Source: Bacteroidota bacterium (GTDB lineage: Bacteria; Bacteroidota; Bacteroidia; UBA7662; JAIXUI01). From it: 41,451 nt of DNA. Below, one piece after another: positions 1 through 9,217 of the stretch. Numbering within the stretch: the first letter of the stretch is position 1; each line of letters starts with the position of its first letter. The notes under the pieces are model-generated. The model worked only from the letters and a program-made list of their open reading frames with translations, was not told where the DNA came from and searched no databases. The stretch spans positions 1 through 41,451 of the forward strand of contig JAIXUI010000157.1 in the NCBI GenBank assembly GCA_027484125.1, read 5' to 3'. The position numbers were made by a program, and so were the translations under genes.

Positions 1-854
1 ATGTTCGCTGCAAGACCATTTGCCGTGCTTAGGGTGGTTCCTGCCCAAGTTTGTGCAGTAGCATCTTTTACAATTCTCAGAGCTACGCGAGTAGCGTTGG
101 TTGGATCTGCCTGAAGGCTGGAAATGGTTCCGCCGAAGTCAACGGTGGTGAGGTCGGTGGTTGCAGAGTCTTGCCAAGTGATGGGAAGACTGATTTGTGC
201 ACGGGTAGTTCCGCCACCACCGCCACCGCCACCAGAACCTACGTGATTCACGTATCCGATGAAATAGGTTTGGGTTCCGGCAGTTGCGCCGTCCACTCCG
301 AAGTTCGGGAAGATGCTCAGCTTATCGAAGGTGTAGCTGTAGTTGATAGCTGCTGTACCAGTAGCTTGATTAGCGAAATTGAAGGTCAGGGTGTCCCAAG
401 CGTTGGCTACTGTAGTAGTCGCTTCGGTTTCTACCGACTTGGTAGGGTCGTTTTTGTCTTCTGCTTTCAACCTAAACACCACTCCAGATGCAGGTGCGTA
501 AACCACCACTTTCATCAAGTTCGCATTCGCAGCGAATGGAATATTCGCGGCTAATCCGTTGTTGGTGCTCAGGGTGGTTCCTGCCCAAGTTTGTGCGCTT
601 TGGTCTTTGATGATGCGCAACGCGATTCGACTTGGGTTAGCAGGATCGGCTTGTAAACTGGAGATGGTTCCACCGAAGTCGGTGGTGGTGAGGTCGGTGG
701 TTGCAGAGTCTTGCCAAGTGATGGGAAGGCTGATCTGCGCGCGTTGAGAGAAGGCCTGTGTTGTTAACAGGACCATCCCCCAAAGTAGCAGCATCATCCG
801 CCATCGGGCGAGATGAGCGCTTCGCGAAAACGCTTTTGGGTTGAGGTGTTTCAT
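1..854 (-). CDS. Secreted protein with tandem 180-residue beta-glucan-locus modules (partial, 3' end outside window)
   Basis: Open from an ATG at 854 to the left edge: 284 codons plus two bases with no stop. Residues 1-37 form a long signal peptide with a hydrophobic stretch about 20-33, ending near AFSQ. The mature protein starts with a module at residues 38-207, then a Gly-rich linker (GSGGGGGGGG, 207-216), then a second copy starting at 218. The copies share 58 of the first 67 residues, and the repeat period is exactly 180 residues (540 bp). Similar LPITW...DFGG...QTWAGT modules occur, from memory, in secreted Bacteroidota glucanases and binding proteins, where they are probably carbohydrate-binding jelly rolls. 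It is the last visible gene of the glucan operon, 37 bp after the GH17 stop. A catalytic domain or T9SS sorting tail may lie beyond the edge. The binding role is inferred. Confidence 0.75.
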   Translation of the reverse strand, partial: MKHLNPKAFSRSAHLARWRMMLLLWGMVLLTTQAFSQRAQISLPITWQDSATTDLTTTDFGGTISSLQADPANPSRIALRIIKDQSAQTWAGTTLSTNNGLAANIPFAANANLMKVVVYAPASGVVFRLKAEDKNDPTKSVETEATTTVANAWDTLTFNFANQATGTAAINYSYTFDKLSIFPNFGVDGATAGTQTYFIGYVNHVGSGGGGGGGGTTRAQISLPITWQDSATTDLTTVDFGGTISSLQADPTNATRVALRIVKDATAQTWAGTTLSTANGLAAN

Positions 855-891
855 GTAATTTGAAATTGGGTTTTTGGTTTTTAAGTGTGTT

Positions 892-1833
892 CTATTGAAG
901 TTCCGAAAGACGGAGGTCTTGGGCGCATTGCTTGGGCAAACGATCGGTGTGAAAGAGTCCCCAATGTTTTTCCGGTTCATCCGGATCGTCAGAACCCTTC
1001 CAGTTCTCATCAAAGGCTTCGAAGTAGTACACCAGCAGGCCTTCCTTTTCAGACCATTCCATTAAATCCTGGAAGTAGTGGCGTTGGTTTTCTTCATTCA
1101 CCTGTTCTTGTTTGATTCCGAGTCCGTTGGAGTTGGTAGCCCAACCAGCCTCGGTAATCACTATCGGCACGTCAGGATGAATAGCCCTTACTGTTTCGTA
1201 ATTCTCACGGGTGTAGGCTATGGCTTCATGAATGTGCTTGTATTCCCAAACCGGATAGGTGTGAATAGAGATAAAGTCCACTTCTTTCGCCAATGGTTTC
1301 AGATGATTAAGCCAGGGCACATAGTTTTCGCAGAAAGTAACGGGCTGATTCACTTCGGCTTTTACCCTTCTTACAAACTCGATAATCCGATCTTCCGGAA
1401 CGTAGTGGTCGGTCCAATCTACGCAGGCTTCATTGCCCACGCTTAAACAATTGATGACATCCGGATAACGCCTTGCCCAATGAATGAGGAGTTGAATTTT
1501 CCGATCGTTGCTGGCTTGGTTGGCGGCTAATACTTCTTCAGGATAAATTCCCCCTTTCCAGGGGCAGCCAAAGTTATTGCGCTCGGCTTCCACATAAGCT
1601 CCAAGCATAAGTTTAAAGTCAAATCCTTCATTCTTAATTACTTGAATGACAGTTTGAGCATGTTCATCTACGTCATAAAGGCGAAGGTATTTCCAGTGGC
1701 CTTGAAGCAGTAATAGGTCTTCTTTGACTTGTTCATAGCTCGGATATTCGCCGCCGGGTCGTTGGCCGTCGCGGAATCCGGAGTAACAAATGGCGCGTCC
1801 GGGCTCCCAGTCAAAATGTTCGAAAATGTTCAT
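892..1833 (-). CDS. GH17 family beta-1,3-glucan hydrolase, cytoplasmic copy A
   Basis: A 313-residue single-domain (beta/alpha)8 glycosidase of GH17 (clan GH-A). The acid/base Glu is E135 in SVGNEACV, and the nucleophile is E228 in IVITEAGW. The C-terminal part keeps the YYFEAFDENWK segment typical of the family. GH17 enzymes cleave beta-1,3-glucans such as laminarin or its oligosaccharides. There is no signal peptide, so it should act in the cytoplasm on imported oligosaccharides. I chose the ATG at 1833 because it lies 2 nt after the TGA of the upstream GH17 gene. A longer in-frame TTG at 1875 would overlap that gene and add residues that look non-native. Tight spacing implies translational coupling with copy B. 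Exo/endo mode and chain-length preference cannot be read from sequence. Confidence 0.85.
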   Translation of the reverse strand: MNIFEHFDWEPGRAICYSGFRDGQRPGGEYPSYEQVKEDLLLLQGHWKYLRLYDVDEHAQTVIQVIKNEGFDFKLMLGAYVEAERNNFGCPWKGGIYPEEVLAANQASNDRKIQLLIHWARRYPDVINCLSVGNEACVDWTDHYVPEDRIIEFVRRVKAEVNQPVTFCENYVPWLNHLKPLAKEVDFISIHTYPVWEYKHIHEAIAYTRENYETVRAIHPDVPIVITEAGWATNSNGLGIKQEQVNEENQRHYFQDLMEWSEKEGLLVYYFEAFDENWKGSDDPDEPEKHWGLFHTDRLPKQCAQDLRLSELQ

Positions 1834-1835
1834 GA

Positions 1836-2732
1836 TCAGAATTTGAGCTGTTCGTGTTTGTCCCAAATGCCCCAATATGCTCCAACTTCTCCTTCAGCTC
1901 CTACTTTCCATGATTCGTCGAAGGAGGAAAAATAGAATACAGGGATATCGTCGTTGGCGGACCAAAGCTGGGTATTGATAAAGTAATCTCGGGCTTGTTT
2001 CCAGCCGGGATGAGCGCCTTTAAGGCTTTCACCCTGGCTAGGCCAGCCGGTTTCGGTGATGATTACAGGCTTTCCGCCACCTGCTTCGGTTGCTTGACGG
2101 TGCATGTCTTGCATGTAGGACAAAGACTGCTCAAATGGGCAGCCTTCCCAGAATGGGTAGCAATTGCAGAGCACCACATCGCAGATTGCGGTAATAGCAG
2201 GACGCTCGCGGAATTCGTAATAGGCATCTACATAACCTACGGGGATTCCGGGAATTCGACTTTTTACTTCCTGAATAAATTCAAGCAGTGCTTCTTCTGT
2301 CAGGTCTTTGCGGTACATCACTTCGTTGCCAACTGCAGCAATGTCAACCCAACCGGCATTAGCCAGTTCTATAAGGCCTTCAATTTCACGGCGATTGACC
2401 TCCGGGTCTTCGCCTAACCAAGCACCAACTAAGGTCTTCAACCCTAATTCTTTCGCAACTTTAGGAATGTGCTCGTTGCCTTCAGTACAAGAAAATGAAC
2501 GTATCCATCGGGTGTGAGGCTTCAAAATACCCATTCGCTTTCTTACCTGCTCTTCGGTAATTACATCACCCGGTTTTTGGCCATCTTCATAAAGACTGAA
2601 GCACAACCCATGAACGCCGTTCTGGAGAATTTCCTTGAACAGTTGATTGAGGGAAGCGTCTGATTCACCTTGGAGATAGCTGGATTCCGGGAAATCAGTG
2701 TTGGTAAAGATGTTCTCTTCTCTGAATGACAT
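1836..2732 (-). CDS. GH17 family beta-1,3-glucan hydrolase, cytoplasmic copy B
   Basis: A 298-residue GH17 enzyme, paralogous to the next gene downstream but clearly diverged. The acid/base is E137 in AAVGNEVMY and the nucleophile is E227 in IITETGWPSQG. The aromatic FYFSSFDESWK segment near residue 270 matches the family active-site wall. It has no signal peptide, like its partner, which supports a cytoplasmic role on imported beta-1,3-gluco-oligosaccharides. The ATG at 2732 follows an A/T-rich stretch usual for Bacteroidota starts and lies 17 nt after the transporter stop. Two diverged GH17 genes side by side suggest a division of labour, for example different chain lengths or branch tolerance; this is inference. 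Confidence 0.85.
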   Translation of the reverse strand: MSFREENIFTNTDFPESSYLQGESDASLNQLFKEILQNGVHGLCFSLYEDGQKPGDVITEEQVRKRMGILKPHTRWIRSFSCTEGNEHIPKVAKELGLKTLVGAWLGEDPEVNRREIEGLIELANAGWVDIAAVGNEVMYRKDLTEEALLEFIQEVKSRIPGIPVGYVDAYYEFRERPAITAICDVVLCNCYPFWEGCPFEQSLSYMQDMHRQATEAGGGKPVIITETGWPSQGESLKGAHPGWKQARDYFINTQLWSANDDIPVFYFSSFDESWKVGAEGEVGAYWGIWDKHEQLKF

Positions 2733-2749
2733 ATTTATTCTTAATGCTG

Positions 2750-4180
2750 TTAAATCTCACCACGGCGACGAACGAGTTCTTCTTTGATGGCTTTTGCTTT
2801 TTCCTCAGAGAGGTCGTATTTCCACATGACTAGGATGGCAAAAGCAGCGGTTAAGGCCGGAATCACAATGTCAGCAATCCTTAAGTTAGTCATGGTTTCT
2901 AAGGATTGAACTGGGGCGGTAGAATCGAAGCCAACCACTTTTAGCACCCAGCCTCCCAGTACCAAGGCCAGTCCTTGTCCCATTTTTACCATCCACCAGT
3001 AAATGGCACCGAAGGTTCCTTCTTTTCGTGGCATGCCGTTTTCCAGTTCGTCGAGGTCACAGACGTCGGCGGTCATGCTCATCATAAGGGTGAATAATCC
3101 GCCTAACCCAAAGGCTATCAAAGGAATAGGCATGAGCATCATCCATGGGTTGCCGGGTTGAAAACCGATCCATTTCAACAAATACCCGATTATGGACAAG
3201 ACTGTAGAAATGATAAAGGCGTTGCGTTTTCCAAACTTGGTTGATAACCAAGAAACGATAGGAATCACGAGGAAGGCTGTAGCGAATGCGCTCACGGTAG
3301 AAAACCAAGCGGGCCAGGTGCCGGCTTTGGCGTAATCGCCATTGAACAGGTAGAAGACGATGATGAAGAAGCTAAAGGAAGCCACCATCTGAAAGCCGTT
3401 GAACACGAGCAGCGTTGCGCCGCAAAGTTTCATAAAGGGCTTATTCTTGAAAATCTTGAGGATGTTCTGGAAGAGCTCTTTCATGATATTGACCATGTTT
3501 TTCAGCGACAATTCTGAGCGGTTGCTCAACTGCGATTGGTCGATTTCACGGCAGAAAATGGCGGGCATGATGCCGAGTATCAAACAAAGTGCGCCTACTC
3601 CAATGGAGAGTTTTCGAACGCCTTCAGCTTGAGAGCCAAACAAATCGGGGTCGGCGATGAGTACCCAAAACCAAGGCACTATCATCCAGGCAATTTGCCC
3701 AAAGGTTTGGGAGAAGGCCATCAATCGGGTGCGCTCGTTGTAGTCTGAAGACATTTCGTAACCCAACCCAATTAAGGGTGCGGAGAAAATGGTGTTGGCC
3801 GTGAGATAAATGATGGAAAATGAAAGGAAATACCAAAAGTTGAAGGTTTGGGAGTTGGCAGCATCCATTTGCCAGAGTATGGCGTAGAAGATGCCGCAAA
3901 GGATGGCACCTGCGAAGATGTATGGCCTCCTTCTCCCCCAACGGGAAACGGTATTGTCAGAGATATAGCCCATAATCGGATCGATGAGGGCGTCGTATAT
4001 ACGTGGTAATCCGCCTAACAAACCGGCCTGAAAGGGGTCCATGCCGAAGGCGGTAAGCAGGAAGAAGCTGAATACGCCAAGTGATCCGGGCAATAGGTTG
4101 TTTACCAAGTGTCCGGAGCCAAAGGCTAGTTTTTGAATGGTGGGTACACGTTCCCGAGCGTGTGTAGTGGTCTGATTCAT
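2750..4180 (-). CDS. GPH/MelB-type sugar:cation symporter (MFS)
   Basis: A 476-residue inner-membrane transporter with about 12 hydrophobic segments. The N-terminal half carries the GPH-family signature around residues 55-90: GLPRIYDALIDPIMGYISD, followed by RWGRRRPYI. This is the MelB-like cation-site Asp region and the motif A-like loop. GPH symporters import glycosides or oligosaccharides with Na+ or H+. Its place between GH30 and GH17 genes points to uptake of gluco-oligosaccharides from laminarin into the cytoplasm, where the GH17 pair and the phosphorylase would act. The start ATG at 4180 lies 4 nt after the GH30 stop. Substrate is inferred from context only. Confidence 0.85.
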   Translation of the reverse strand: MNQTTTHARERVPTIQKLAFGSGHLVNNLLPGSLGVFSFFLLTAFGMDPFQAGLLGGLPRIYDALIDPIMGYISDNTVSRWGRRRPYIFAGAILCGIFYAILWQMDAANSQTFNFWYFLSFSIIYLTANTIFSAPLIGLGYEMSSDYNERTRLMAFSQTFGQIAWMIVPWFWVLIADPDLFGSQAEGVRKLSIGVGALCLILGIMPAIFCREIDQSQLSNRSELSLKNMVNIMKELFQNILKIFKNKPFMKLCGATLLVFNGFQMVASFSFFIIVFYLFNGDYAKAGTWPAWFSTVSAFATAFLVIPIVSWLSTKFGKRNAFIISTVLSIIGYLLKWIGFQPGNPWMMLMPIPLIAFGLGGLFTLMMSMTADVCDLDELENGMPRKEGTFGAIYWWMVKMGQGLALVLGGWVLKVVGFDSTAPVQSLETMTNLRIADIVIPALTAAFAILVMWKYDLSEEKAKAIKEELVRRRGEI

Positions 4181-4184
4181 GAAA

Positions 4185-5684
4185 TCATGGCTTGAGGGTC
4201 ACTGTTTGAATTGCTTTTGCTGATATGCGGGTGCCTACTTCGTTCTTGCCGATTTTTAGCACCACGTTCCGCTCCTTGTCGGAGGGATTAAAGAGGACGA
4301 TGGCCGTTGTGCCGTCTGGGTTTCGCGCCGCCGTACACTGCAAGTCGGTATCGGTATTTTGAATGCCGAGTCTGCGCGCCCCGGGGCGGATGTATTTGCT
4401 AAAATGAGCGAGGGTATAGTAGAGTGGGGTGAAATACACTTCGTCGGTTTCAGGATCTACTATCACTGGAGCGGTGCACCAGTTCTTGAACCAGTTGGGG
4501 CCGCCTTGCTTATCGAGAACCATGTTCCAGTCCACCCAGCCGTCCACATGGTGGTTGAGGCAGCCGATGATGTCGCGGGCGTAGCGGAATACAGGCACGT
4601 ATTTCGGGTGTAGGTGCTTCAGGTGTTCAGGAGCCCAAGTCCAGCCCCAATCTTTGGCTTCTTCTCGCCAATACCAACTATCGTCTTTCCAAACTGGCAC
4701 TTGCGCATCTATGCAGGCTTCTGTGTTGATCAGGTGTTTGCCGGGGGCGAGCTTGTGCGATAATTCCAAGGAGGCGGGAAAGTAATCGAAGGTGCTGTTG
4801 TACCAGTGAATAGCAGTTCCACCGAAATAGCGGGAAGAGGCTTCGTCTTTGTACATCTCTTTCACCCACTCTTCCAGCTCTTCTCCCCTATTCTGGTCAT
4901 AACCGAGGATTTTTACTTTTCCGTATCCGGCTTGTTCGAGGTGTGGCCCCAGGTATTCGCGAACAAAGTCGGTCATTTCCTTGGGCGTATAGTACATGCT
5001 CTCCCAATTGTTTCCGTTGCCCAACGGCTCATTGATGACGGTTACGGCCCAAATGGGAATGCCTTCTTTCTCATAAGCTTTCAGGTATTTGGAGAAGTAA
5101 AGCGCCCAGGTATTGCGGAATTCGGGCTTCAGTTTTCCACCTACCCATTTGCCATTGTCTTTCATCCAGGGCGGCGCTGTCCAAGGGGAGGCAATCACCG
5201 CGAATCCGTCTTTGGAGATGGCCTGTGCCGCTTTAATCATTGGAATGAGATAACGGTGGTCTTCTGCAATGTTGAATTTTTCCAATTGCTGGTCGGAAGA
5301 ATCCATGGCATAGGCATATTGGTAGAGCGAAAAATCGCAGGAGTTGATGTGGGTGCGGGTGAGCGAATAGCGCGCGCCTTGCGGGCCGAAATAGGCTTCG
5401 AGCACTTGCTTCCGCTTTTGGGGGCTCAACTTCGATAACAGATAGGCCGAGCTTTGGGTGAAGGAGCCTCCAAATCCGGTGATGGTCTGAAACTGCTGCT
5501 CCGGCAAAACGCGAATTTCTGCTGATTGGCCTGTGGGTTTCACGGTTGCAACGGGCGTCAATTTGTGGCCGTTGGCGGCGGTTTCTACCACTTCCCATGT
5601 GGAACTTTTTTTCTGTGCAAAAAGTGTTTCAGCTTGCATCATCGTCATGAGTAGTAAAAGCAGGGTAGTTCCGGTTCGAAGCAT
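4185..5684 (-). CDS. GH30 family glycosidase, exported (likely beta-1,6-glucosidase/glucanase)
   Basis: A 499-residue GH30 enzyme. A signal peptide (hydrophobic about 6-18, probable cleavage near LFAQ, residue 24) directs it to the periplasm or beyond. The TIM barrel spans about 60-425 and a C-terminal beta-sandwich about 430-499. The acid/base is E219 in AVTVINEPLGNG and the nucleophile is E322 in LINTEACID. Early FGGSFT and SPWTAPPWMK motifs are typical of GH30_1/GH30_3. In marine Bacteroidota laminarin systems such as that of Formosa, a GH30 removes the beta-1,6-linked glucose branches; the same job fits here next to GH16 and GH17 genes. A glucosylceramidase-like annotation would be misleading in this context. 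Subfamily assignment needs a phylogeny. Confidence 0.88.
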   Translation of the reverse strand: MLRTGTTLLLLLMTMMQAETLFAQKKSSTWEVVETAANGHKLTPVATVKPTGQSAEIRVLPEQQFQTITGFGGSFTQSSAYLLSKLSPQKRKQVLEAYFGPQGARYSLTRTHINSCDFSLYQYAYAMDSSDQQLEKFNIAEDHRYLIPMIKAAQAISKDGFAVIASPWTAPPWMKDNGKWVGGKLKPEFRNTWALYFSKYLKAYEKEGIPIWAVTVINEPLGNGNNWESMYYTPKEMTDFVREYLGPHLEQAGYGKVKILGYDQNRGEELEEWVKEMYKDEASSRYFGGTAIHWYNSTFDYFPASLELSHKLAPGKHLINTEACIDAQVPVWKDDSWYWREEAKDWGWTWAPEHLKHLHPKYVPVFRYARDIIGCLNHHVDGWVDWNMVLDKQGGPNWFKNWCTAPVIVDPETDEVYFTPLYYTLAHFSKYIRPGARRLGIQNTDTDLQCTAARNPDGTTAIVLFNPSDKERNVVLKIGKNEVGTRISAKAIQTVTLKP

Positions 5685-5695
5685 GCGAGGATGGT

Positions 5696-8600
5696 TTAAA
5701 GCCTGAATCGCTTCGGGTGAAAACTTACTTCCAACAAACGAATGGTTCCGGAACGGTGGAAGATGGCATTGCTGGCATCTTTGCTGAGTTCAGTGTTCGA
5801 CAGAGTTGTCTGAGTACCGTCAGCATGATGAATCACCAACTGGTCGTTTTGCCCCAACCTATAAATCACCGGAACCTGACAGTAAGTGAAGAAGAGGCTT
5901 CCGGGTTCTAAACGCATGGTTTGATGTATGCCCGCTACATCTACCAGATGAACTTCTTCCTCATTTTGAAGGAATTGAGCCTGTTTGAGCAATCGCGGAT
6001 TGAAATTCAATTGTCCATTTTGCACCTCAATCCCCAATTCTCCGATGCGGCATAGAATGTCTTCTTTCACTTGTCCGGTCATGCCGGGTTGCTGAGCGCC
6101 TTTTCCGAGTGGGGTATGGGAATAAGGGTCGGTTGGAAATGCGCCATAAACTTGCGGGCTTTTGTGCATGCCTATTCCGTCTTGTACGGCGTAGTAATGT
6201 TGAAACAACTTGGTCGCTACCGACTCATTGGCTTGCTTGGCTGCTCTCAGGCTGGTTTCCATCACGGCCAGTCCCAGCTTAGAGACCATGTGCCAATAGA
6301 TAGAGCCTAATCCTTCATATCCATAAAACGTCCCGGAACGGCCGGTGAAGGCTTTATGGTTGAAGACTTCCTCGTAGATGGCCAGCACTTGTGCCCGGTC
6401 TTCTTTCACCTGTTGCTGATACGCCTCGTCTAACCGATTAAGTGCCAAATCAAGCTCTGCTGCGTTTCTAAAGTTGCCGTTGAAATGGAAGTTGCCGTGC
6501 AAATCGGTTTCTACAATTTGTCGATTGCCTTGTTCAACCAAGGTTTTCAACAAGTTAGACTGATATACTTGTGCTTTAGTAAGTCTATTCTTCTCCAAGA
6601 ATCCCGGCAATCGTTTGTTAGGATACAGCATGTAACTGTTTTGATCGGGACGGTACAAGGCACTGGCTCTTAAAGCATCCATCAATTCAAGACTCTCTTC
6701 ATCTGAAAGCAATCCGGTACTTAATGCAGCCACCTGTCCTTCGAGCATTTCGCTTAGGTGGGAGACTCCAATTCCATCGGGTCGAAGGTCTATGAGGTTG
6801 TAGGTGTGATAAAGGGAGTCGCTGCGCTTGTTGGCTCTAATGGTGTGTTCCAAGTAAGCCATCGCGGTTGTAAAAAGCTGGCTTACTTCAGCGATTGAAA
6901 TGTTCGCTTTTTCACCGGAAATGCCGCTCTTATAAATTTCGGTTCTGAAGTTACTTCCGGCTAGTCCAAGTGCATCGGTAATTTGTTTGCGTACTTGATC
7001 GTCGAGTTGGCCGGAGAGTTTTGGAAGATGTTGGACTAAGATGGATTTAACCCCGATGAAAAAACGCAGCAGCTCATCGGAGATAGGTACTTCAAGCGGG
7101 CTCATTTGTTCCAATAGAGGAATGAAAAAGCTGAGGAATCTGCGGAGGTAACAAACAGTCACCATAGACAAGCCATTACCTACTAGTGCGTTGTTGGCGT
7201 CGTTCCATTCCGGGCGCTGGGTGTTCATCCAGATTCCGCCTTCAGGAACCAGGTTCGACAATTTCGCAAGTACGGTTGTGAGGATTTTCTCCACAAAACC
7301 AGCTTCGCAAACTTGGCCATGGGCATCGGTTAAAAGCGCTCCGTCGGCTCCCAGTAGCTCCATTCGCAGACGGATGTTCTTATCTGCTTCATGGTTAAAC
7401 TCGATGGTGTCTTTGGGATTACGCAGGATGTTCTCGTAAGTCTTGATGCGGTACGGAACATGGGCATAGACAAACCCACGGGCAGAAAACCAGCTTTGGA
7501 AGCGATTAGGTTTTCGACTTTGGGCGAACTCCAACAGCTTCAGCAGGTAAATAATTTGGTGATCGCCCCAATACCCGATGTACGACCACGGATTATCGGG
7601 TTCTATGGTTTCCCAATCGAAACCGCCTTTGGTTACGCGGTATGGGTTATAGCCATCGAAGGTGCTGGTATTCAAAAACTTAAAGACCATGCCTTCGATA
7701 AACTCCGGATAGGCATGTGCGAGTGCTTCCCAGTTTTGGAAGATGTCGCGCCAGTTGCCTTCATAATCGAGGATTTTGCTGCCGTCAAGCTCATTTCGGA
7801 GGTTGATGGAAAATTTATTCCACGGTCTGCTGGGGTCGCCATGGCGGCGGCTGAATTTCAGGGGCAGGTATTCTGATGCCAATCGCGCCAAGGCCAAAGA
7901 TTTAGTTTGGGCGATGATTTGGCGAAGTTGGAAAATGGTACATATTTCCGGAAGATGGCTCAAGGCTTCTTCCCAAGAAGGAAATTCCTTCTTGTTGGCA
8001 TTTCGGAGATAAGCGAAAAAGTCGCTCTTGCTGATGTCGTTGTTGTGGTCGAAGATTCCGCCTCGCATGATGTTGAACAGCACATTGGCAAAATGGCGGG
8101 TGTTCATACGTGGGTCGGCGGTGTGCTGAACGGCATCGGCTGAGGCGGCTAAGGCGAGTAAGTCGCGAGAGCCGCCGGCTACATCGGCCAAGACCTCGCT
8201 CATTAGGGCAGGGTTGGTTCTTAGTTGATGCTCCAGCGCAATTACCGCAGCCTGACTTTGGTTTACGTTGGCAACGTGATGCCAAGTGGTTGAGGTATTT
8301 TCCGCTAAAGTGAGTGAAGCATTCACCAAAAACGCGCCTTTCTCTCCTTTTACATCTTCTTCCTGAACCAGGTTACGGCCTTCACGAAAGGCAGAAAGGG
8401 TATTGGAAGACAAGAGGAATAGCGGATTTTCTAAACCATGTACCCAAGCCACATTGGCTTTAAGGGCTTCACTCGGCTCTGCTTTGTCCACAATAATGGC
8501 ACTTAGTGCGAAGAGGCCCATTCCGGCTTCCGGCAATAGCTCTGTACGTTTGTAGGCATCTGCTAAGTTGCTGGCCGAACGCTGTAAATCGGCTTCAACG

Positions 8601-9148
8601 CCGTAGGGAAGCACATTTTGGAATCCATCCAGAAGCGCAATTTCAAGTTTGCGGTTGCTGTGGTTATGGAGCGTGGCGGTCCTTACAAATCCATATTGCT
8701 TGCTGGTGCTCCATTCGTACGAAAAAGTGAGTCCGAGGCTGTGATTCACTTCTTCAAACCTGATTTTATTCCCTAACCTGTTTTTATACAGGTTTCGTTG
8801 CCATTGAAAAGCGCCTTCTGTACGAATAGAAAAAGGCTCCCAAAGCAGCGACTGTCCGTCTTGATTTACCCTAATCAGTGTTTTGCAACCTGTATGTTCA
8901 GCCGATTCTGTGATTTTATCGTCGGTATAGTAAGGGAAAAGCGCATACTCGGCATTTTTTCGTCCGCAAGAAATTCCCCCATTGCTGGACACAAACAACC
9001 AATGATCAGAATCGCTGACGATGGTCATGAAAAATGGCCTCATCAGCTGAACGTTCTCTATTTTGAAGAACACTTCGCCATGAAGGACAACTTCTTCCAT
9101 TCGAATTTCTTCCGATTGTAAATGAGGCACTTGAGTTTGGTTTTGCAT
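5696..9148 (-). CDS. GH149-like beta-1,3-oligoglucan phosphorylase
   Basis: A very large cytoplasmic protein with no signal peptide or membrane segment. The whole open frame has 1161 residues if a TTG at 9181 is used; I prefer the ATG at 9148 (1150 residues). The layout is an N-terminal beta-rich region (about 20-330) and then an alpha-helical (alpha/alpha)6-like region. A PEWNDANNALVGNG motif (657-670 in the long numbering) resembles the DWNDG...G segment of GH94 cellobiose phosphorylases, so D661 is the candidate catalytic acid. The large size, YWGDHQI motif (537-543) and glucan-locus setting fit GH149, whose characterised members phosphorolyse beta-1,3-gluco-oligosaccharides to glucose-1-phosphate. 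It sits between the GH16 and GH30 genes. Alternatives are GH94 or GH161. The family is recalled from motifs, not searched. Confidence 0.7.
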   Translation of the reverse strand: MQNQTQVPHLQSEEIRMEEVVLHGEVFFKIENVQLMRPFFMTIVSDSDHWLFVSSNGGISCGRKNAEYALFPYYTDDKITESAEHTGCKTLIRVNQDGQSLLWEPFSIRTEGAFQWQRNLYKNRLGNKIRFEEVNHSLGLTFSYEWSTSKQYGFVRTATLHNHSNRKLEIALLDGFQNVLPYGVEADLQRSASNLADAYKRTELLPEAGMGLFALSAIIVDKAEPSEALKANVAWVHGLENPLFLLSSNTLSAFREGRNLVQEEDVKGEKGAFLVNASLTLAENTSTTWHHVANVNQSQAAVIALEHQLRTNPALMSEVLADVAGGSRDLLALAASADAVQHTADPRMNTRHFANVLFNIMRGGIFDHNNDISKSDFFAYLRNANKKEFPSWEEALSHLPEICTIFQLRQIIAQTKSLALARLASEYLPLKFSRRHGDPSRPWNKFSINLRNELDGSKILDYEGNWRDIFQNWEALAHAYPEFIEGMVFKFLNTSTFDGYNPYRVTKGGFDWETIEPDNPWSYIGYWGDHQIIYLLKLLEFAQSRKPNRFQSWFSARGFVYAHVPYRIKTYENILRNPKDTIEFNHEADKNIRLRMELLGADGALLTDAHGQVCEAGFVEKILTTVLAKLSNLVPEGGIWMNTQRPEWNDANNALVGNGLSMVTVCYLRRFLSFFIPLLEQMSPLEVPISDELLRFFIGVKSILVQHLPKLSGQLDDQVRKQITDALGLAGSNFRTEIYKSGISGEKANISIAEVSQLFTTAMAYLEHTIRANKRSDSLYHTYNLIDLRPDGIGVSHLSEMLEGQVAALSTGLLSDEESLELMDALRASALYRPDQNSYMLYPNKRLPGFLEKNRLTKAQVYQSNLLKTLVEQGNRQIVETDLHGNFHFNGNFRNAAELDLALNRLDEAYQQQVKEDRAQVLAIYEEVFNHKAFTGRSGTFYGYEGLGSIYWHMVSKLGLAVMETSLRAAKQANESVATKLFQHYYAVQDGIGMHKSPQVYGAFPTDPYSHTPLGKGAQQPGMTGQVKEDILCRIGELGIEVQNGQLNFNPRLLKQAQFLQNEEEVHLVDVAGIHQTMRLEPGSLFFTYCQVPVIYRLGQNDQLVIHHADGTQTTLSNTELSKDASNAIFHRSGTIRLLEVSFHPKRFRL

Positions 9149-9217
9149 GGTATAGCTAAAATTTCGGGCTAAAAGAGGCAAGCCATTCTTAGCCGAAATA
9201 CCGTTAGGCGTTGAAGG

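Noticed and set aside
4806-5438. 210-codon open frame opposite the GH30 gene
   Set aside because: It is an antisense shadow of an intact catalytic domain, as are similar frames opposite GH17, GH149-like and RND genes.
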